Source: Strongyloides papillosus
Taxonomy: Eukaryota; Nematoda; Chromadorea; Rhabditida; Strongyloididae
DNA length: 64,000 nt
Direction of reading: 5' to 3'
NCBI GenBank assembly: GCA_005656395.1
Contig: SRSI01000014.1
Location: 248,001 to 312,000 of the forward strand
The notes below the pieces were generated by a model, which made no database searches, had not been told where the DNA came from, and was given only the letters and a program-made list of their open reading frames with translations. The position numbers and the translations under genes are program-made. How positions within the stretch are numbered: position 1 is the first letter of the stretch; every line of letters begins with the position of its first letter. Below are positions 10,752 through 23,929 of the stretch, one piece after another.

Positions 10752-11724
10752 TTACCTTAATAGGGAAAGTTCGACATTAACTTGTGCTGTAGCTTTTTTA
10801 AAACATTTAAATATATCTCTTATTTTTTTTCTTAGTTCTTTACTAAAAATTTTATTATACCTTTATAAAAAGTCAAATTTTTTGTACTTACCTTGAGTAA
10901 AAAAGAAAATAAAAATCTCCTAGAGATGGTAAATCAAATGCCCAATTATAATAATAAACAGTTATATAAAAAAGTATATTGATATTGTATTGCATAGCTA
11001 CTATTTTAATAACGTGAATAGCTTCAACAACTGATAAGGTTATGAAGATAAAAATTGAATACATGATATAAATTATTTCTCTTTTGTAATAATTAACAAT
11101 ATTCTTATGTTTCTTTAATTCCAAAATTGCCTTTATATTGAAAATAAACGTTGCAATGGAAACAGTTCCAAGTAAAAATGTAGTGTAAAAGATTTGGTAA
11201 TAAACTACTTCCTTAATGGTATAATATGGTATAAAGGAACCAGCAAAATCAAACATTCCGTATACTGGTTTAAAAGGAATAGTTCCAAGTCCAATTAATG
11301 TTGACAACATGATAAAAAATACTAATACTTTAGTCATATTTGATTTTGAAAAATAATAATTATATTTTGTAGGATATATAACAGCTACATATCTGTTTAC
11401 ACTAACTAAAAACGTTATAAGGAACATAAAAATTGTTTGTTGTACTGCTAAGACATGGAACAATCTTGCAACCCAATTATTTTCCTCAAAAAAGTTTTTA
11501 AAAAAACCAAATTTAGGTAATTTAATAAGTACATAATAAGTTATAATAAAAATAATCTCATTAACCAATTTGTAAACTATTATTAAAAAGAATTGTTTGT
11601 TCAAATGAACATTGTTCTTTCTGATTTCCTTTAATATCACATAGACTGATAATATCATTAAAAATGTGGTTGGTATTTTATATATAAGTTGAATCATTTC
11701 AGCAAGAAAAAATTTATCAACCAT
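10752..11724 (-). CDS. Serpentine chemoreceptor, srv/srg-like, copy 3 (intact)
   Basis: Predicted 307-residue receptor. Exon 1 is 11724-10892, the intron 10891-10843 (49 nt, donor AAG|GTAAGT, acceptor TTTTTAG) and exon 2 10842-10752. Exon 2 is 30 nt shorter than in copies 2 and 4 and encodes a tail rich in basic residues with KELRKKIR. The NRY motif and a conserved Trp in the loop before segment 3 are present. It is nearly identical to copy 6, which is broken, so this is the functional member of that pair. The expected role is ligand sensing in sensory neurons; the ligand is unknown. Confidence 0.85.
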
Positions 11725-13654
11725 TTTTAAAAGATTTATTCAATAAACAGTATTATAAAAGTTTTCACTTGAACTTAAAGAAATTAATTACACTAAAACA
11801 AATATTATTAGTTGATTCATAAAAGTAATAATTTTATCAAAACAACGATTTAAAAAAGTATAACTTATAGTTAGACAAGGTTATTATTTTCACTTAAACA
11901 TGAGATTTACTAACATATAAGAAAAATGTATCACTATAAAATAGAAGTAATTTATTTTTATTTTTGGTATACTAATAGATTTTAGAAATTAGATCTTATA
12001 TTATACCAACACCATAATAATAATTTATGGAATTCAAAAAATTTAGATATTAATTTCTCAGAACTTTATTTATAAAGTTTATTTAAAACCTAAGACTTTG
12101 TTTTGTCACTCCAATCTTTAATCTACAAAAATAAGTCTAAAAATAGTATATGGAAAATTTTATACATCATCTTTTAAAAAAAAATATTCAAATTGGAATA
12201 GAATTAACAATAAAATGATTTTTTATGAAGATATATTTATACTTAAGTTATTATTTTTTGCTAAATAAAAAAAATAAATATCATATTTGTTGTTTTTATA
12301 AAAAAGTTAATTTTTAAATCCATCTAAAAATAGATCTTTCTTGAATTTTCTTAATTCAATATTATTATTAAAAAACACAACAACATTTCTACTTCTCTTT
12401 TGAATCATTTTTAGAATTCTTATACCATAAAAATAAGATTATTAAAAGATAAAAAGAAATCTTTGTGTTTATAAGCCTTTTTCAAAGTACAAAAAGCCAT
12501 ACATCTATTAGAAAATAAATTACTGTAGAAAATATAGTAACTATTTGTTCTTTTTATAAATAAAAGTAAACGCAACAGTTCGTTATTTAAAAAACAACAA
12601 AAAAGCCGAAATGTTATAAGTTATAACATTTCTAAGAAATAAATTTATACTTATCAAAGACGAATTCATTTATTCTCTGCCTTACAAACAATTCGTCGAT
12701 TACTGTATTAAACATGACAGATGAAATTCAGGAAAATTCATCACATATCAACATTACTTTTGTCTTATTTTATATGTTCATTCTCCTTTGATTTATCTTC
12801 ACATCGAAAGACAAAGCTTATTGGATGTCTTTAGTAAACTTCTTAGAAAAAATTAAATTTGTTCATTTTCTGTAAACATCTTGAATCATGGGAAATCCAC
12901 ACATAGATATAAGTAATGTTTGCATTAATTGCCTCCATTACACATCATAAAATCTTGAATTGAAATTTTAGTATTCCTATATAAACATTTAGATAACCTA
13001 AAAGAGAGTGTTTTATCAATAAAATATTTACTTGTTTAGAATCTTGTTCTATTTGCAAACTTTAGAGAAATGACTAGAACTTTCACGTCTACATACAGAA
13101 ACCGTAATCACAAACAGCTCTAATTTGACAATTTCACTACTTAAATCTACTTTTACGATTTGAACATTAACATGTTAACAGATAACATTGTGGCCAAAGA
13201 ATTTTGTCTACGAGTTTATAAGATCCACTCATTTTCTGTAAAAATGCTGAGAAAAATTCATGTATCTTATTCTTTTAATCTGTTAAGTTTTCTAATATTT
13301 TTTTGAAATCAGATTTCATAAAATATCCTTCAACATTAGTAGCTCAAATAAATTGTAAATAAGAAACTGAATAAAAATAGTTCATTTGAAGTTATAACAA
13401 CTCTTAAAATTCAGTTTAACTATTTATTTATTGTTTTCAATAATAAAAAAATTAAAATCATTACAAAATCATCATTGAAAAGATGAAAAACAAAATTACA
13501 AGTTTTTAAAATAAGATTTGTGGAACCTCTAATTTATATTTGATGTTATTCAATATTAATTTTCTGAATGTGTTAGATGCAATATGAGCATGAAAAATAT
13601 AAACAAAACCATTAAAAATCTATTAATATATCATATCTTTTTAAGTCTTTGATA
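11725..13654. other. Spacer between receptor copies 3 and 4
   Basis: AT-rich, no intact gene. About 11,940-12,280 is homologous to 448-770 and 19,340-19,680 (the retrotransposon target region in unit 1). About 12,600-13,300 matches 7,560-8,300 and contains the same decayed minus-strand coding relic. Confidence 0.6.
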
Positions 13655-14656
13655 TTATGGTATACTTTTAGTATTTGATTTAAGATTCCTATGATAAGTA
13701 ATTTTGACATTTACTTTAGAGGTTGTTTTTTTACAACATCTAAATATATTTCTCATTTCATTCCTAAGTTCGGTTCTAAAAATGTAATTTTACTTAATTG
13801 TAAGGTAAATAATCCGTAGTTACCTTGTAAAAAAGAGAAAGTAATAATCTCCAAAAGTAGTTAAATCAAATCCAATAACAATAATAAAGTGAAATATATG
13901 TCTAAATGAATTAATTTTGTATTGTACAGCTATAATTCTGCAAATGTAAAAAGTTTCAACGATAGATAAGGTTATGAAAATAAAAATTGAGTATATGATA
14001 TAAATTATTTCTTTATTGTAATAACCAGCAATTTGTTTGTGTTTCCTTAATTCTAAAATTGCCTTTATATTGAAAATACACGTTGCAATTGAGAGAATTC
14101 CAAATAAAAAGACAGTATAAAATATTTGGTAATAAATTACTTCCTTAAGGGTAAAATATGGTATAAAAACACCAATATAATCAAACATTCTGTATTCTGG
14201 TTTGAAAGGAATAGTTCCAAGTCCAATTAATGTTGATAATACGATAAAAAATAGTAGTATTTTAATCCTATTTGACTTTGAAAAATAACGTTGATATTTT
14301 GTAGGATATTTAACAGCTACATATCTATTCATACTAACCAAAAATGTTATAAGAAACATAAAAGTTATATGTAGTGTTACTAAAACATAATACAATACTG
14401 CAATCCAATCATTTTTCTCAAAAAAGTTTTTAAAAAATCCTAACTTAGGTATTTTAACAAGTGCATAATAAGTTATAATAAAACAAACATCATTAAACAA
14501 TTTACAAGCAACTAACGTGTAAAATTGTATGTTAAAATGAACATTTTTTCTTCTGATTTCCTTTAATATCACATAAACTGATAGTATCATTAAAAAGATT
14601 GCTGGTATTTTATAAATAAATTGAATTATATCAGTAATAAGCATTATATCAATCAT
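13655..14656 (-). CDS. Serpentine chemoreceptor, srv/srg-like, copy 4 (intact)
   Basis: Predicted 317-residue receptor. Exon 1 is 14656-13824, the intron 13823-13776 (48 nt, GTAACT...TTTTTAG) and exon 2 13775-13655. Seven hydrophobic segments are visible, with NRY following segment 3 and a tail with ELRNEMRN and a CCKK cluster. It is the most diverged of the intact copies in the third membrane segment. No lesion was found in either exon. Confidence 0.85.
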
Positions 14657-16135
14657 TTTTATAAGATTTTTTTATTAAATAGTAGTAGAAATGTATTTCG
14701 AAAATTTTCAGACATTTATTACACTAAAACTAATATTATTAGTTGCTTAATAAAAGTAATAAATTTTACAAAACATAAATAAAAAAATATCACTTGGAGT
14801 TTTAAATAATGGTTACCTTCATAAAAATATGAGATCTATTTAGAATTCAAAAAATATAGTTCTAATAAAATAAAAATAGTTATTTTTTTCTTTGAATACC
14901 AACAGATTTGTTTGAATTAGATCTTATATTAAGGTAACACCTCAATAATAGCTTCTAGAATTTAGTTAAATATTATTTCTACAAAAATTAATTTATGAAT
15001 TTAATTAAAAAACATAATTTAGTTTTGTCATTCCAATCTTCAATCTTGAAAAATAAGACTAGTATGGCAACTTTTTTGTATCGTTTTTAAAAAATAATAT
15101 ATATTTAATTGGAATAAAAATGAAATTAGTTTTTTTTAAGATATCTATCTACTTACGTTATTATTGTTGCTAAATAAAAACAATATTTGAATATTATATT
15201 TGTTGCGTTTTTAAAAATAACAATTTTTTAATATATTTATAAAAGAGTTTTTTTGAAATTTTTTTTAAATAAATATATTTATTAATAAGGCATGATAACA
15301 TTTTCAGTTCCTTATTTTAACTTTTTTTTGAATTTTTTATGGTATAAAAAAAATTATTAGAAAAATAAAAAGAAATCTTTATGTTTATAAGCTTTATTGA
15401 AAATATAGATAAGCTGTAAATTTATTATAGAAAATGACGGTAAAAAATATAATATTACTTGCTTATTTTTTTCAATAGAAATAAACTCAACTCTCTATCA
15501 TTTAAATAGCAGCAAAAAAATGCTATAAAATTCCTATGAAATTTAGTTATTGAAGCTTATCGCAGATGAATTCAATTATCAAGTATTTTAACGTATATTT
15601 CTTCTACGGCTACTAGATTTTTTTTGTAAAAATTTGTAACAAAAATTTCATAACAATAAGAAAATAGTAGAAAATAATTTTATGATCATTCGACGAAAAT
15701 ATAGTTTCACAGGATGTTGTTCATGAATCCATAAGAATCACCCATTTTCTTAGAAATACTGAGAATGGTAATCCACATATCTTATTTTTAATATATTTTT
15801 AGTTTCTAATATGTTTCCGAAGTCAAAACCCCATGAACAGTTCGTGAGTTCTTATGTAAATTACCACAATCTCTTGTATAAATCTAATTTCATGAGCTTT
15901 TATCAATTTGTAGATAAATAACTGATTAAAATTGATATAGTTTGAGCTATTCTAATTGTCCAAATTCTACTAAACTACTTTTTTATTTAATGTATTCAAT
16001 GATTAAAAAATAAAAATATTACAAAATCATAATAGGAAGATTAGTTAGATGTAAAATAAAAATAAAATTTATAGAAAAAAAGTCGAATAAGTTATAAAAA
16101 ATTTAGTAACTTATTTTCTTTGAAAGCCTTTGATA
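14657..16135. other. Spacer between receptor copies 4 and 5
   Basis: AT-rich and homologous to the spacers at about 4,640-5,670 and 19,680-20,620. About 15,600-15,900 keeps fragments of the decayed minus-strand relic. No RNA gene or regulatory motif was recognised. Confidence 0.55.
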
Positions 16136-17140
16136 TTATCGTATACTTTTAGTATTTGATATAAAATTTCTTTGGTAAGTAGTTTTGACACTTACTTTAG
16201 GGGTTGATTTTTTATAACATCTAAATTTATTTCTCATTTCATTTCTAAGTTCAATGCTAAAAATGTAATTTTACTTAGTTATGAACATAAATAATATGTA
16301 CTTACTTTAAATAAATGAGAAAATAATAATCTCCAACAGAAGTTAAATCAAAAGAGATAATATTAAGAAATAATATACATAATAATTAAGTGAATCAATG
16401 TCGTATATTATAGATATAACTCTAATAGCAAAAAAAATTTGAGCAAATGATAAAGTTACAAAAATAAAAATTGAATATATAACATAAATTATTTCTTTTT
16501 TGTAATAACTAACCTTCTGCTTATGTTTCTTTAATTCTAAAATTGCTTTTGTATTGAAGATACATGTCATAATATAAATGAATCCAAATAAAAATACTGC
16601 GTAAAATAGTTTATAATAAACTACTTTTTTGGTGGTAAAATGTGGTACAAAGCTACAAAATGTATGCTTTCTTCCGTATGCTGCTTTAAAAAAAAAATTT
16701 CCAAATCCAATAAAGGTTGATATTATAAAAAGAAAAAATAAGATTTTAATCATATTTGTTTTCGAAAAGTAGTATTCAAATTTTGTAGGATATTTAACAG
16801 CTACATATCTATTTATACTTAGTAAAAGCGTAATAAGAAACATAAAAGTTATTTGTTGTGCAGATAAAACATAAAATAGAGTTGCAGTCCAATCATTTTT
16901 CATCAAAAAGTCATTAAGAAATCCAAATCTAGGTAATTTAAAAAACATATAATTAGTTACAATAAAATTAATCTCATTAACTAATTTGCAAACTATTATA
17001 AAATAATATTGTTTGTTAAAATAAACATTTTTTCTTCTGATTTCTTTTATTATCACATATACAGATAGTGCCATTAAAAAAGTTGATGGTATTTTATATA
17101 TAAGCTGAACAACTTCAGTGACAAAAATTATATTAACCAT
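16136..17140 (-). pseudogene. Serpentine receptor copy 5, single frameshift near the seventh segment
   Basis: Exon 1 is 17140-16306 and exon 2 16256-16136 (121 nt, intact frame). The intron is 16305-16257. Relative to copy 2, one base is missing near 16,365-16,375. This shifts the frame in the last membrane segment and ends the protein after 265 residues. Everything else, including NRY, splice sites and the tail exon, looks functional. It may therefore be a very young pseudogene, a truncated but expressed receptor, or a sequencing error in an A/T run. Confidence 0.75.
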
Positions 17141-18148
17141 TTTATTAGATTTATTTAATAAACAGTACTAGAAAAGTTTTCTTGTGAATTCAAAGAAATT
17201 AACTGTACTAAAACAAATATTATTAGTTGCTTACTAAAAGTAATACTTTATAATAGTACAATTAAAAAAAATCAATTATATTTATAAATGGTAAATATTA
17301 TTATTAATTCATTCAAAAATGACATATATTAATTATGAATAATTACAAAGAAATAATTTTTTCTATGCAGAAATATTTTTAGATAATTAATACTACTGCT
17401 AATTAAAGATAATAAATAAAAATATTAAATGAACATTTTTGTCATACTATTCAAAATAATAAATTTATTCTTTATTTAAAAAGTAAATTTTTGAAATTTC
17501 CTGTATTGTTTGCAGTTATAGAAAAAAGAACAATCGCTTGCTAATCTTTTTTTAGGCTTTTTTTAAAAGTTTTTACAAAAGAAAAAATACTTATATTATG
17601 TATTGTCTTTTATTTACCATACATTTCTTACGTAAGCAATTTTATTTTAAAAATTTGAAATACTGTAGAAAATCGCAACGTATAAATAAGCTTCCATATT
17701 TCAAAATTTATTTAAATATAAAAAAAGGTAAATACAATTTATATTTTTACTAATTCTTTAAAATTATCTTAGTAGCTCTATTAAGCAATGAAAAAATTAT
17801 TTCTTTAAAAATTTTTCATGATAATAAAGTGATTTTCTATATTTTACAGTGAGAAGAATCTAGGAAATTTTTATTTATTTCTTAGCTTTTAATGCAGAAA
17901 TATATAGCTTGTTATTTTTTAATTAAAATTTTCTTTCTATTTTAATTCATTGTGTAAATAAAAAAATTTTCCAGCTGCTTATTTTTTTTAGCAAAATTTA
18001 ATAACATTGTTTGTACTTTGTCTTGATAATTGTTATCTACTATTTCTATGCCACAAAAATTTTGAAAAAATGTATTAATATTTTAAATAATATCAAAACT
18101 TCTGATAATTTGCATTATTGAATGATACATCCAATAATTGACAAACAA
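17141..18148. other. Spacer between receptor copies 5 and 6
   Basis: AT-rich and closely homologous to 9,668-10,751. No coding potential or RNA gene seen. Confidence 0.6.
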
Positions 18149-19116
18149 TTACCTTAATAGGGAAAGTTCGACATTAACTTTTGCTGTAGCTTTTTTAAAA
18201 CATTTAAACACATCTTTTATTCTTTTTCTTAGTTCTTTACTAAAAATTTTATTATACTTTTATATAAACTCAAATTTTTTGTACTTACCTTGAGTAAATA
18301 AGAAAATAAAAATCTCCTAGAGATGGTAAATCAAATGCCCAAATATAATAATGAACAGTTATATAAAAAAGTATATTAATATTGTATTGCATAGCTACTA
18401 CTTTAATAACACAAATAGCTTCAACGAGTGATAAAGTTGTGAAGATAAAAATCGAGTACATGATATAAATTATTTCTCTTTGTAATAATTAACAATATTC
18501 TTATGTTTCTTTAATTCCAAAATTGCCTTTATATTGAAAAAACATGTTGCAATTGAGAGAGTCCCAAATAAAAAGACAGTATAAAATATTTGGTAATAAA
18601 TTACTTCCTTAAGGGTAAAATATGGTATAAAAGCGCCAGCGAAATCAAATGATCCGTATATTGGTTTAAAGGAATAGTTCCAAGTCCAATTAATGTTGAC
18701 AACATGATGAAAAATACTAATACTTTAGTCATATTTGATTTTGAAAAATAATAATTATATTTTGTAGGATATATAACAGCTACATATCTGTTTACACTAA
18801 CTAAAAGTGTTATAAGGAACATAAAAATTGTTTGTTGTACTGCTAAGACATGGAACAATCTTGCAACCCAATTATGTTCCTCAAAAAAGTTTTTAAAAAA
18901 ACCAAATTTAGGTAATTTAATAAGTACATAATAAGTTATAATAAAAATAATCTCATTAACCAATTTGTAAACTATTATTAAAAAGAATTGTTTGTTCAAA
19001 TGAACATTGTTCTTTCTGATTTCCTTTAATATCACATAGACTGATAATATCATTAAAAAGTGGTTGGTATCTTATATATAAGTTGAATCATTTCAGCAAG
19101 AAAAATTTATCAACCA
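18149..19116 (-). pseudogene. Serpentine receptor copy 6, four single-base deletions
   Basis: Near-identical duplicate of copy 3 (exon 1 19116-18289, exon 2 18239-18149, 91 nt as in copy 3). Compared with copy 3 it lacks one base at four places: in the A run just after the start (about 19,101), in the first membrane segment (about 19,055), in the TTTAAAAGG stretch (about 18,670) and in the T run of a late loop (about 18,480). Only a 150-residue fragment stays open. All four are homopolymer or near-homopolymer losses, a pattern compatible with true decay or with systematic consensus error. Confidence 0.8.
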
Positions 19117-20622
19117 TTTTTATAAGATTTATTCAATAAACAGTATTATAAAAGTTTTCACTTGAACTTAAAGAAATAATTACACTAAAACATATATTAT
19201 TAGTTGATTCATAAAAGTAATAATTTTATCAAAACCACAATTTAAAAAATATAACTTATAGTTAAAAATGGTTATTATTCTCACTTAAACATGAGATTTA
19301 CTAACATATAAGAAAAATTTAATACTATAAAATAAAAGTAATTTATTTTTATTTTTGGTATACCAATAGATTTTAGAAATTAGATCTTATATTATACCGA
19401 CACCATTATAATAATTTATGGAATTCATAAATTTAGATATTAATTTCTCAGAACTTTATTTATAAAGTTTATTTAAAACCTAAGACTTTGTTTTGTCACT
19501 CCAATCTTTAATCTACAAAAATAAGTCTAAAAATAGTATGTGGAAAATTTTATACATCATTTTTTAAAAAAATATTCAAATTGGAATAGAATTAACAATA
19601 AAATGATTTTTTATGAAGATATATTTATGCTTAAGTTATTATTCTTGCTAAATAAAAAAATGAATATCATATTTGTTTTTTAAAAAAAAGTTAATTTTTA
19701 AATCTATTTAAAAAGGGTTTTTATGAAATTTCTTTAATATATATATTTATCAGAAGGTATGATAACATTTTCAGTTCTTTATTTCAACTTTTTTCTTAAT
19801 TTTTTATGCTTTAAAAAAATTATTCAAAAATAAAATGAAATCTTTATTTTCTTAAGTTTTATTCAAAATAAAAATGCCGTACATTTTTTTATAAAAAATT
19901 ACGGTAGAAAATATAATGCCTATTTAATTATATTTTCAATAGAAATAAACTCAACTCTTTATTATTTAAAAAACAATAAAAAGAGAAGAAATTTAATGCC
20001 ATTTCTAAGAAATACAGTCATTTGAAGCCTATCGTAAATGAATTCAATAATCAAGTCTTTTAATATATACTTCTTCTATGATTGGTAATTTTCTTATAAA
20101 AATTTGTAACAAAAATTTCTTAACAATAGGAAAATTGTAGAAAAGAATTTTATAATCATTCAAAAAAAATAGTTTCACAGAATGTTGTTCATGAATCCAT
20201 AGAAATCACCCATTTTTTTAGAAATACTGAGAATAGTAATCCACATATCTTATTTTTAATATTTTTTTTTGTTTTCTAATATGTTTCTGAAGTCAAAACC
20301 CCACGAACGGTTCGTTAGTTCTTATGTAAATTACCACAATCTCTTGTATAAATCTAACTTCATGAGCTGTCATTAAATAACAACTAGTCCAAATCAAATT
20401 GCAAATTAATGATTGATCGAAATTAATACAATTTGGGCTATAATAATTGTCCCAATTCTATTAAACTAGTTATTTATTGTTTACAATGATTAACAAAAAT
20501 AAATGTTACAAAATCATAATTGAAAGATAAGTTAGATGCAAAATGAGACTAAAATTTATAAAAAAATCAAAAAAGTTATTAGATATTCAATAAAATATCA
20601 TATTTTTGAAAAGCTTTAAATA
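19117..20622. other. Spacer between receptor copies 6 and 7
   Basis: AT-rich. The first half matches 11,725-12,300 and the second half matches 15,200-16,100. No gene is visible apart from fragments of the shared coding relic near 20,150-20,350. Confidence 0.55.
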
Positions 20623-21628
20623 TTATATTTTACTTTTATTATTTGACAAGAATTGCCTTCGATAAGTAGTTTTGATACTGACCTTAGAGGTTGAATTTTT
20701 ACCACATCTTAATATATTTCTCATTTCATTCCTAAGTTCAACGCTAAAAATGTAATTTTATTTAATTATGAACATAATTTATATGTACTTACTTTAAATA
20801 AATGAGAAAATAATAGTCTCCAATAGACGTTAAATCAAATGCAATAAAATTGAGGAAATAAAATATACAAAAATTAAGTGAATTAATTTCGTATATTATT
20901 GTTTATAACTCTAACAACAAAAAAAGCTTCGACAAATGATAAAGTTATAAAGGTAAAGATTGAATATGTAATATAAATTATTTCTCTTTTATAATAACTA
21001 GCAACTTGTCTGTGTTTTCTTAATTCTAAAATTGCTTTTAAATTGAAGACACATGTTGTAATATAAATGATTCCAAATAAAAATATTGCATAAAATAATT
21101 TATAATAAACTACTTTTTTGGTGGTAAATTGTGGTACAAAGCTACCAAATGTATGATTTCTTCCGTATGCTGCTTTGAAAAAAATATGTCCAAATCCAAT
21201 AAAGGTCGATATTATAACAAAAAAAAAGTAAGATTTTAATCATATGGGCTTTGAAAAATAATGTTGATATTTTGTAGGATATTTGACAGCTACATATCTG
21301 TTTATACTTATTAAAAGTGTTATAAGAAACATAAAAGTTGTTTGTTGTGCTGCTAAGACATTGAACAATGTTGCAGTCCAATCATTTTTCATCAAAAAGT
21401 TATTAAGAAATCCAAATCTAGGTAATTTAAAAAGTATATATTGAGTTATGATAAAATTAATTTCATTAACTAATTTGCAAACTATTATAAAATAATATTG
21501 TTTGTTAAAATGAACATTTTTCTTTTAACTTCTTTTATTATCACAAAAAATTGATAGTATCATTAGAACGTGGATGGTATTTTATATATAAGCTGAATTA
21601 TTTCGCTAACAGAAACTATAATAACCAT
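20623..21628 (-). pseudogene. Serpentine receptor copy 7, multiple lesions
   Basis: Exon 1 is 21628-20793 and exon 2 20743-20623 (121 nt, open tail frame). Exon 1 has several indels relative to copies 2 and 5, near the first membrane segment (about 21,545-21,575), in an extended A run near 21,225 and near 20,900. No open fragment exceeds 79 residues. Splice sites and the tail exon persist, so loss is recent. It belongs to the copy 2/5 subgroup. Confidence 0.8.
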
Positions 21629-22204
21629 TTTCAAAAAATTGTTTTAGTAATTAATACTAGAAAAAGATTTTTTGTGAATGTACAAAAATAAATTACACTA
21701 AAATAAATATTATTAGTTGCTCGCTTTAAGTAATACTTTTATTATAACACAATTGAAAAAGTCACTTATAGTTACAAATAGTAGATATCATTATTAATTT
21801 ATTAAAAAATGACATGTGTTTAGTATGAAAAATTACAATGTAATAATTTTTTTGAGATAAGTTAATACTACTACTAATAAAGATAATAATAAAATTACTA
21901 AAAGAATATTTTTGTAGTGCCATTCAAAATAGCTAATTTTATATTTATTAGAAAAACAAACTATTGAAATTCCTGTATTTCTTGACAGTTATAACTGAAG
22001 AGAAAATTGTTTTATTATTCTTTTTTAAACGTATATTATAAGTTTTACATTATAAAATATTTATATCATGTATTATTTTTTATTTACCAAACATTTCTTA
22101 CGTAAGTAATTTTATTTTTAAGTTTGATAAACTGTAAAAATTGCAACTCATAAATTAATTTTCATGCTTAGAATTTATAACAGGAAGTATTTTAAGTATC
22201 AAAA

Positions 22205-22558
22205 ATCAAATAAATCTTGTTAGATTTCTTCATCAAACTAAAATAATATTCATAAATCTCTTTTCCACCATTATTACGAAATTTTAATAATTCTCTTCAC
22301 TCTCTTTAAAAACAATTTCTCATCTAATTTTGAAATTAATTGGTCCTTCTTGCGTTTCTTATTTTTATAGATACACTTTTTGCCTCATAATGCTCTTCCA
22401 ATTTTGATCTAATACGAGATATTTTTGACATCCGCGTGTTGTTGTTTTTTCTTTTAAAGTTGATTTTGTGAACTATATTCAGTAACTATCTCGGATTCTT
22501 TTATATCATCTTTGGTTATACTGGAGTTACTTTTATCAATTATTTTGTATTTAGACAT
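22205..22558 (-). pseudogene. Unidentified coding relic between the receptor and PTP clusters
   Basis: From an ATG at 22558 a 35-residue frame rich in Lys, Ser, Asp and Glu stays open. It continues only after frame changes, with fragments such as RIRSKLEEHYEAK and LLKFRNNGGKEIYEYYF before stops. Composition is clearly coding-like compared with the surrounding AT-rich spacer. The family is not recognised. It may be a 5' fragment of a gene related to the neighbouring PTP genes, but that is a guess. Confidence 0.4.
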
Positions 22559-22746
22559 GATACCATTTTTTAGCACTTGAATCTGTACCTTGAGTTTAAT
22601 TTTTATTATATTTATAACTACCAAAATTTACAGATTCCGTATCTACAATATGTTAAATATTTAATTAAATCAAATACTCAAAAAATTTATAATATTTATT
22701 ACTTATAAAATGACCAATTTTATATTTAACCTGTCACTTTATTACA

Positions 22747-23929
22747 ATGATCCGTAATAAGCGAAGACCAGGATTACGAAGACGTCCAGGAAAGAAAACT
22801 CGAAATCGCACAGAAGATACCTGTATAAATGGAGCAAGTGTTGATGATAATGAAATGAAAAGTGTAATTGACAAAAAAAATAGCTTGTTTGGACGTGACA
22901 CACAGGACCAAGGTGCTGGTGATACAATAGCAAAAGATGTAGTAAGTACGCAGCAGTATGTATAAAAAACAGAAGGAGCGGTCTTGAAGGAATTCATTAA
23001 CACCTTGTCCAAAATATACAATACAGCAGATATATAAAGAATATTCAGATCTGAAGTCAATGGTGTTTCCTGAGCATACAAAAGTGGCGTTTGAACAAAA
23101 TATGACAAAGAATAGATTTAAAGATATTGTTTGTTGTGGTATGTTAAATTTTCAAATTTTAGAATTATAAAAACTAGTATTATCATTTTTTAATTTTAGA
23201 TCAAACACGAGTTGTATTGTATGGAGAAGGTGATTATATACATGCAAATTATGTTTGTAATAAAATTCCTTCTGATAAGATAATTTGCTGCCAAGCACCC
23301 ATGGAATCAACTGTAGTTGAGTTTTGGAGGATGATAGTACAAGAAAAGATTATTTCAATAACAAAGCTGTGTCAAATAATGGAAAATAACAAACCAAGGT
23401 GCTTTCAATACTGGCCAGTGAATGTGGGTCAGGTACTTCAATTTGGTAATATTTTTGTCAAACATTTAAATACGGAACAGTCAGATCCTTCGTATGTACT
23501 CATAAAGTTACAAGTTATTGAAGAACTTTCAAAGACCAACACAGCAATAGAGTTATAAATTGGATTGATTGGCCTGATCGTTTTGTACCTAAAAATTCTA
23601 CTTCACTTCTGAAACTTTTAAGAAACTTCAAACTTACAAAGGTGGAATAGTAATACACTGCAGTGCTGGTATAGGAAGAACAGGTACTGTTACAGCCCTC
23701 CACATTTTAATGACAAAAATTCTTATGAGGCAATCATTTACTATATGAAGTTGTAAAAGTACTAAGATCTCAACGACCTCACTCAGTCCAAACTGATATA
23801 CAATACCTCTTTATTTTTAAAGTAATTGCTGACTATTGCTTATCAAGAAATATAAGGACGGGACAATTGCAGAAATTTATACAAGGTTATGACATGCATT
23901 TGAAGACTCTTAATATTCCAATAGAATAA
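22747..23929 (+). pseudogene. Cytosolic protein tyrosine phosphatase (classical PTP), frameshifted
   Basis: A basic N-terminal stretch with many Arg/Lys and then a whole classical PTP domain can be followed across several frames. In order: NRFKDIVCCD split by an intron (23139-23199), HANYVCNKIPSDKIICCQAPM, the WPD loop as WPDRFVP, the signature HCSAGIGRTG (Cys codon 23659-23661), and QTDIQYLF near the C terminus. It ends with a stop at 23929. At least four frame changes are needed: near 23,000, about 23,530, about 23,645 and about 23,740. All catalytic residues survive, so the gene was an active-type phosphatase until recently. Nematodes have many such short PTPs, often germline- or sperm-enriched. 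Confidence 0.85.

Larger units (their letters stand above)
448..22190. repeat. Tandem array of seven serpentine-receptor units
   Basis: The region is a head-to-tail array in which each unit carries one minus-strand receptor copy and homologous non-coding flanks. Receptor start codons lie at 6677, 9667, 11724, 14656, 17140, 19116 and 21628, giving spacings of about 2.0-3.0 kb. Shared flank landmarks include the motif tagaaattagatcttat, near 480, 11,970 and 19,370 (a close variant is near 14,910). Copies at 10,752-11,724 and 18,149-19,116, with their flanks, are the most alike. Copies 2, 5 and 7 form another subgroup. The 448-769 segment is the left part of the unit into which the LTR element inserted. 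Confidence 0.85.

Noticed and set aside
22734..23108. 124-residue minus-strand frame over the PTP pseudogene
   Set aside because: Opposite strand to a clearly recognisable phosphatase; no domain of its own.
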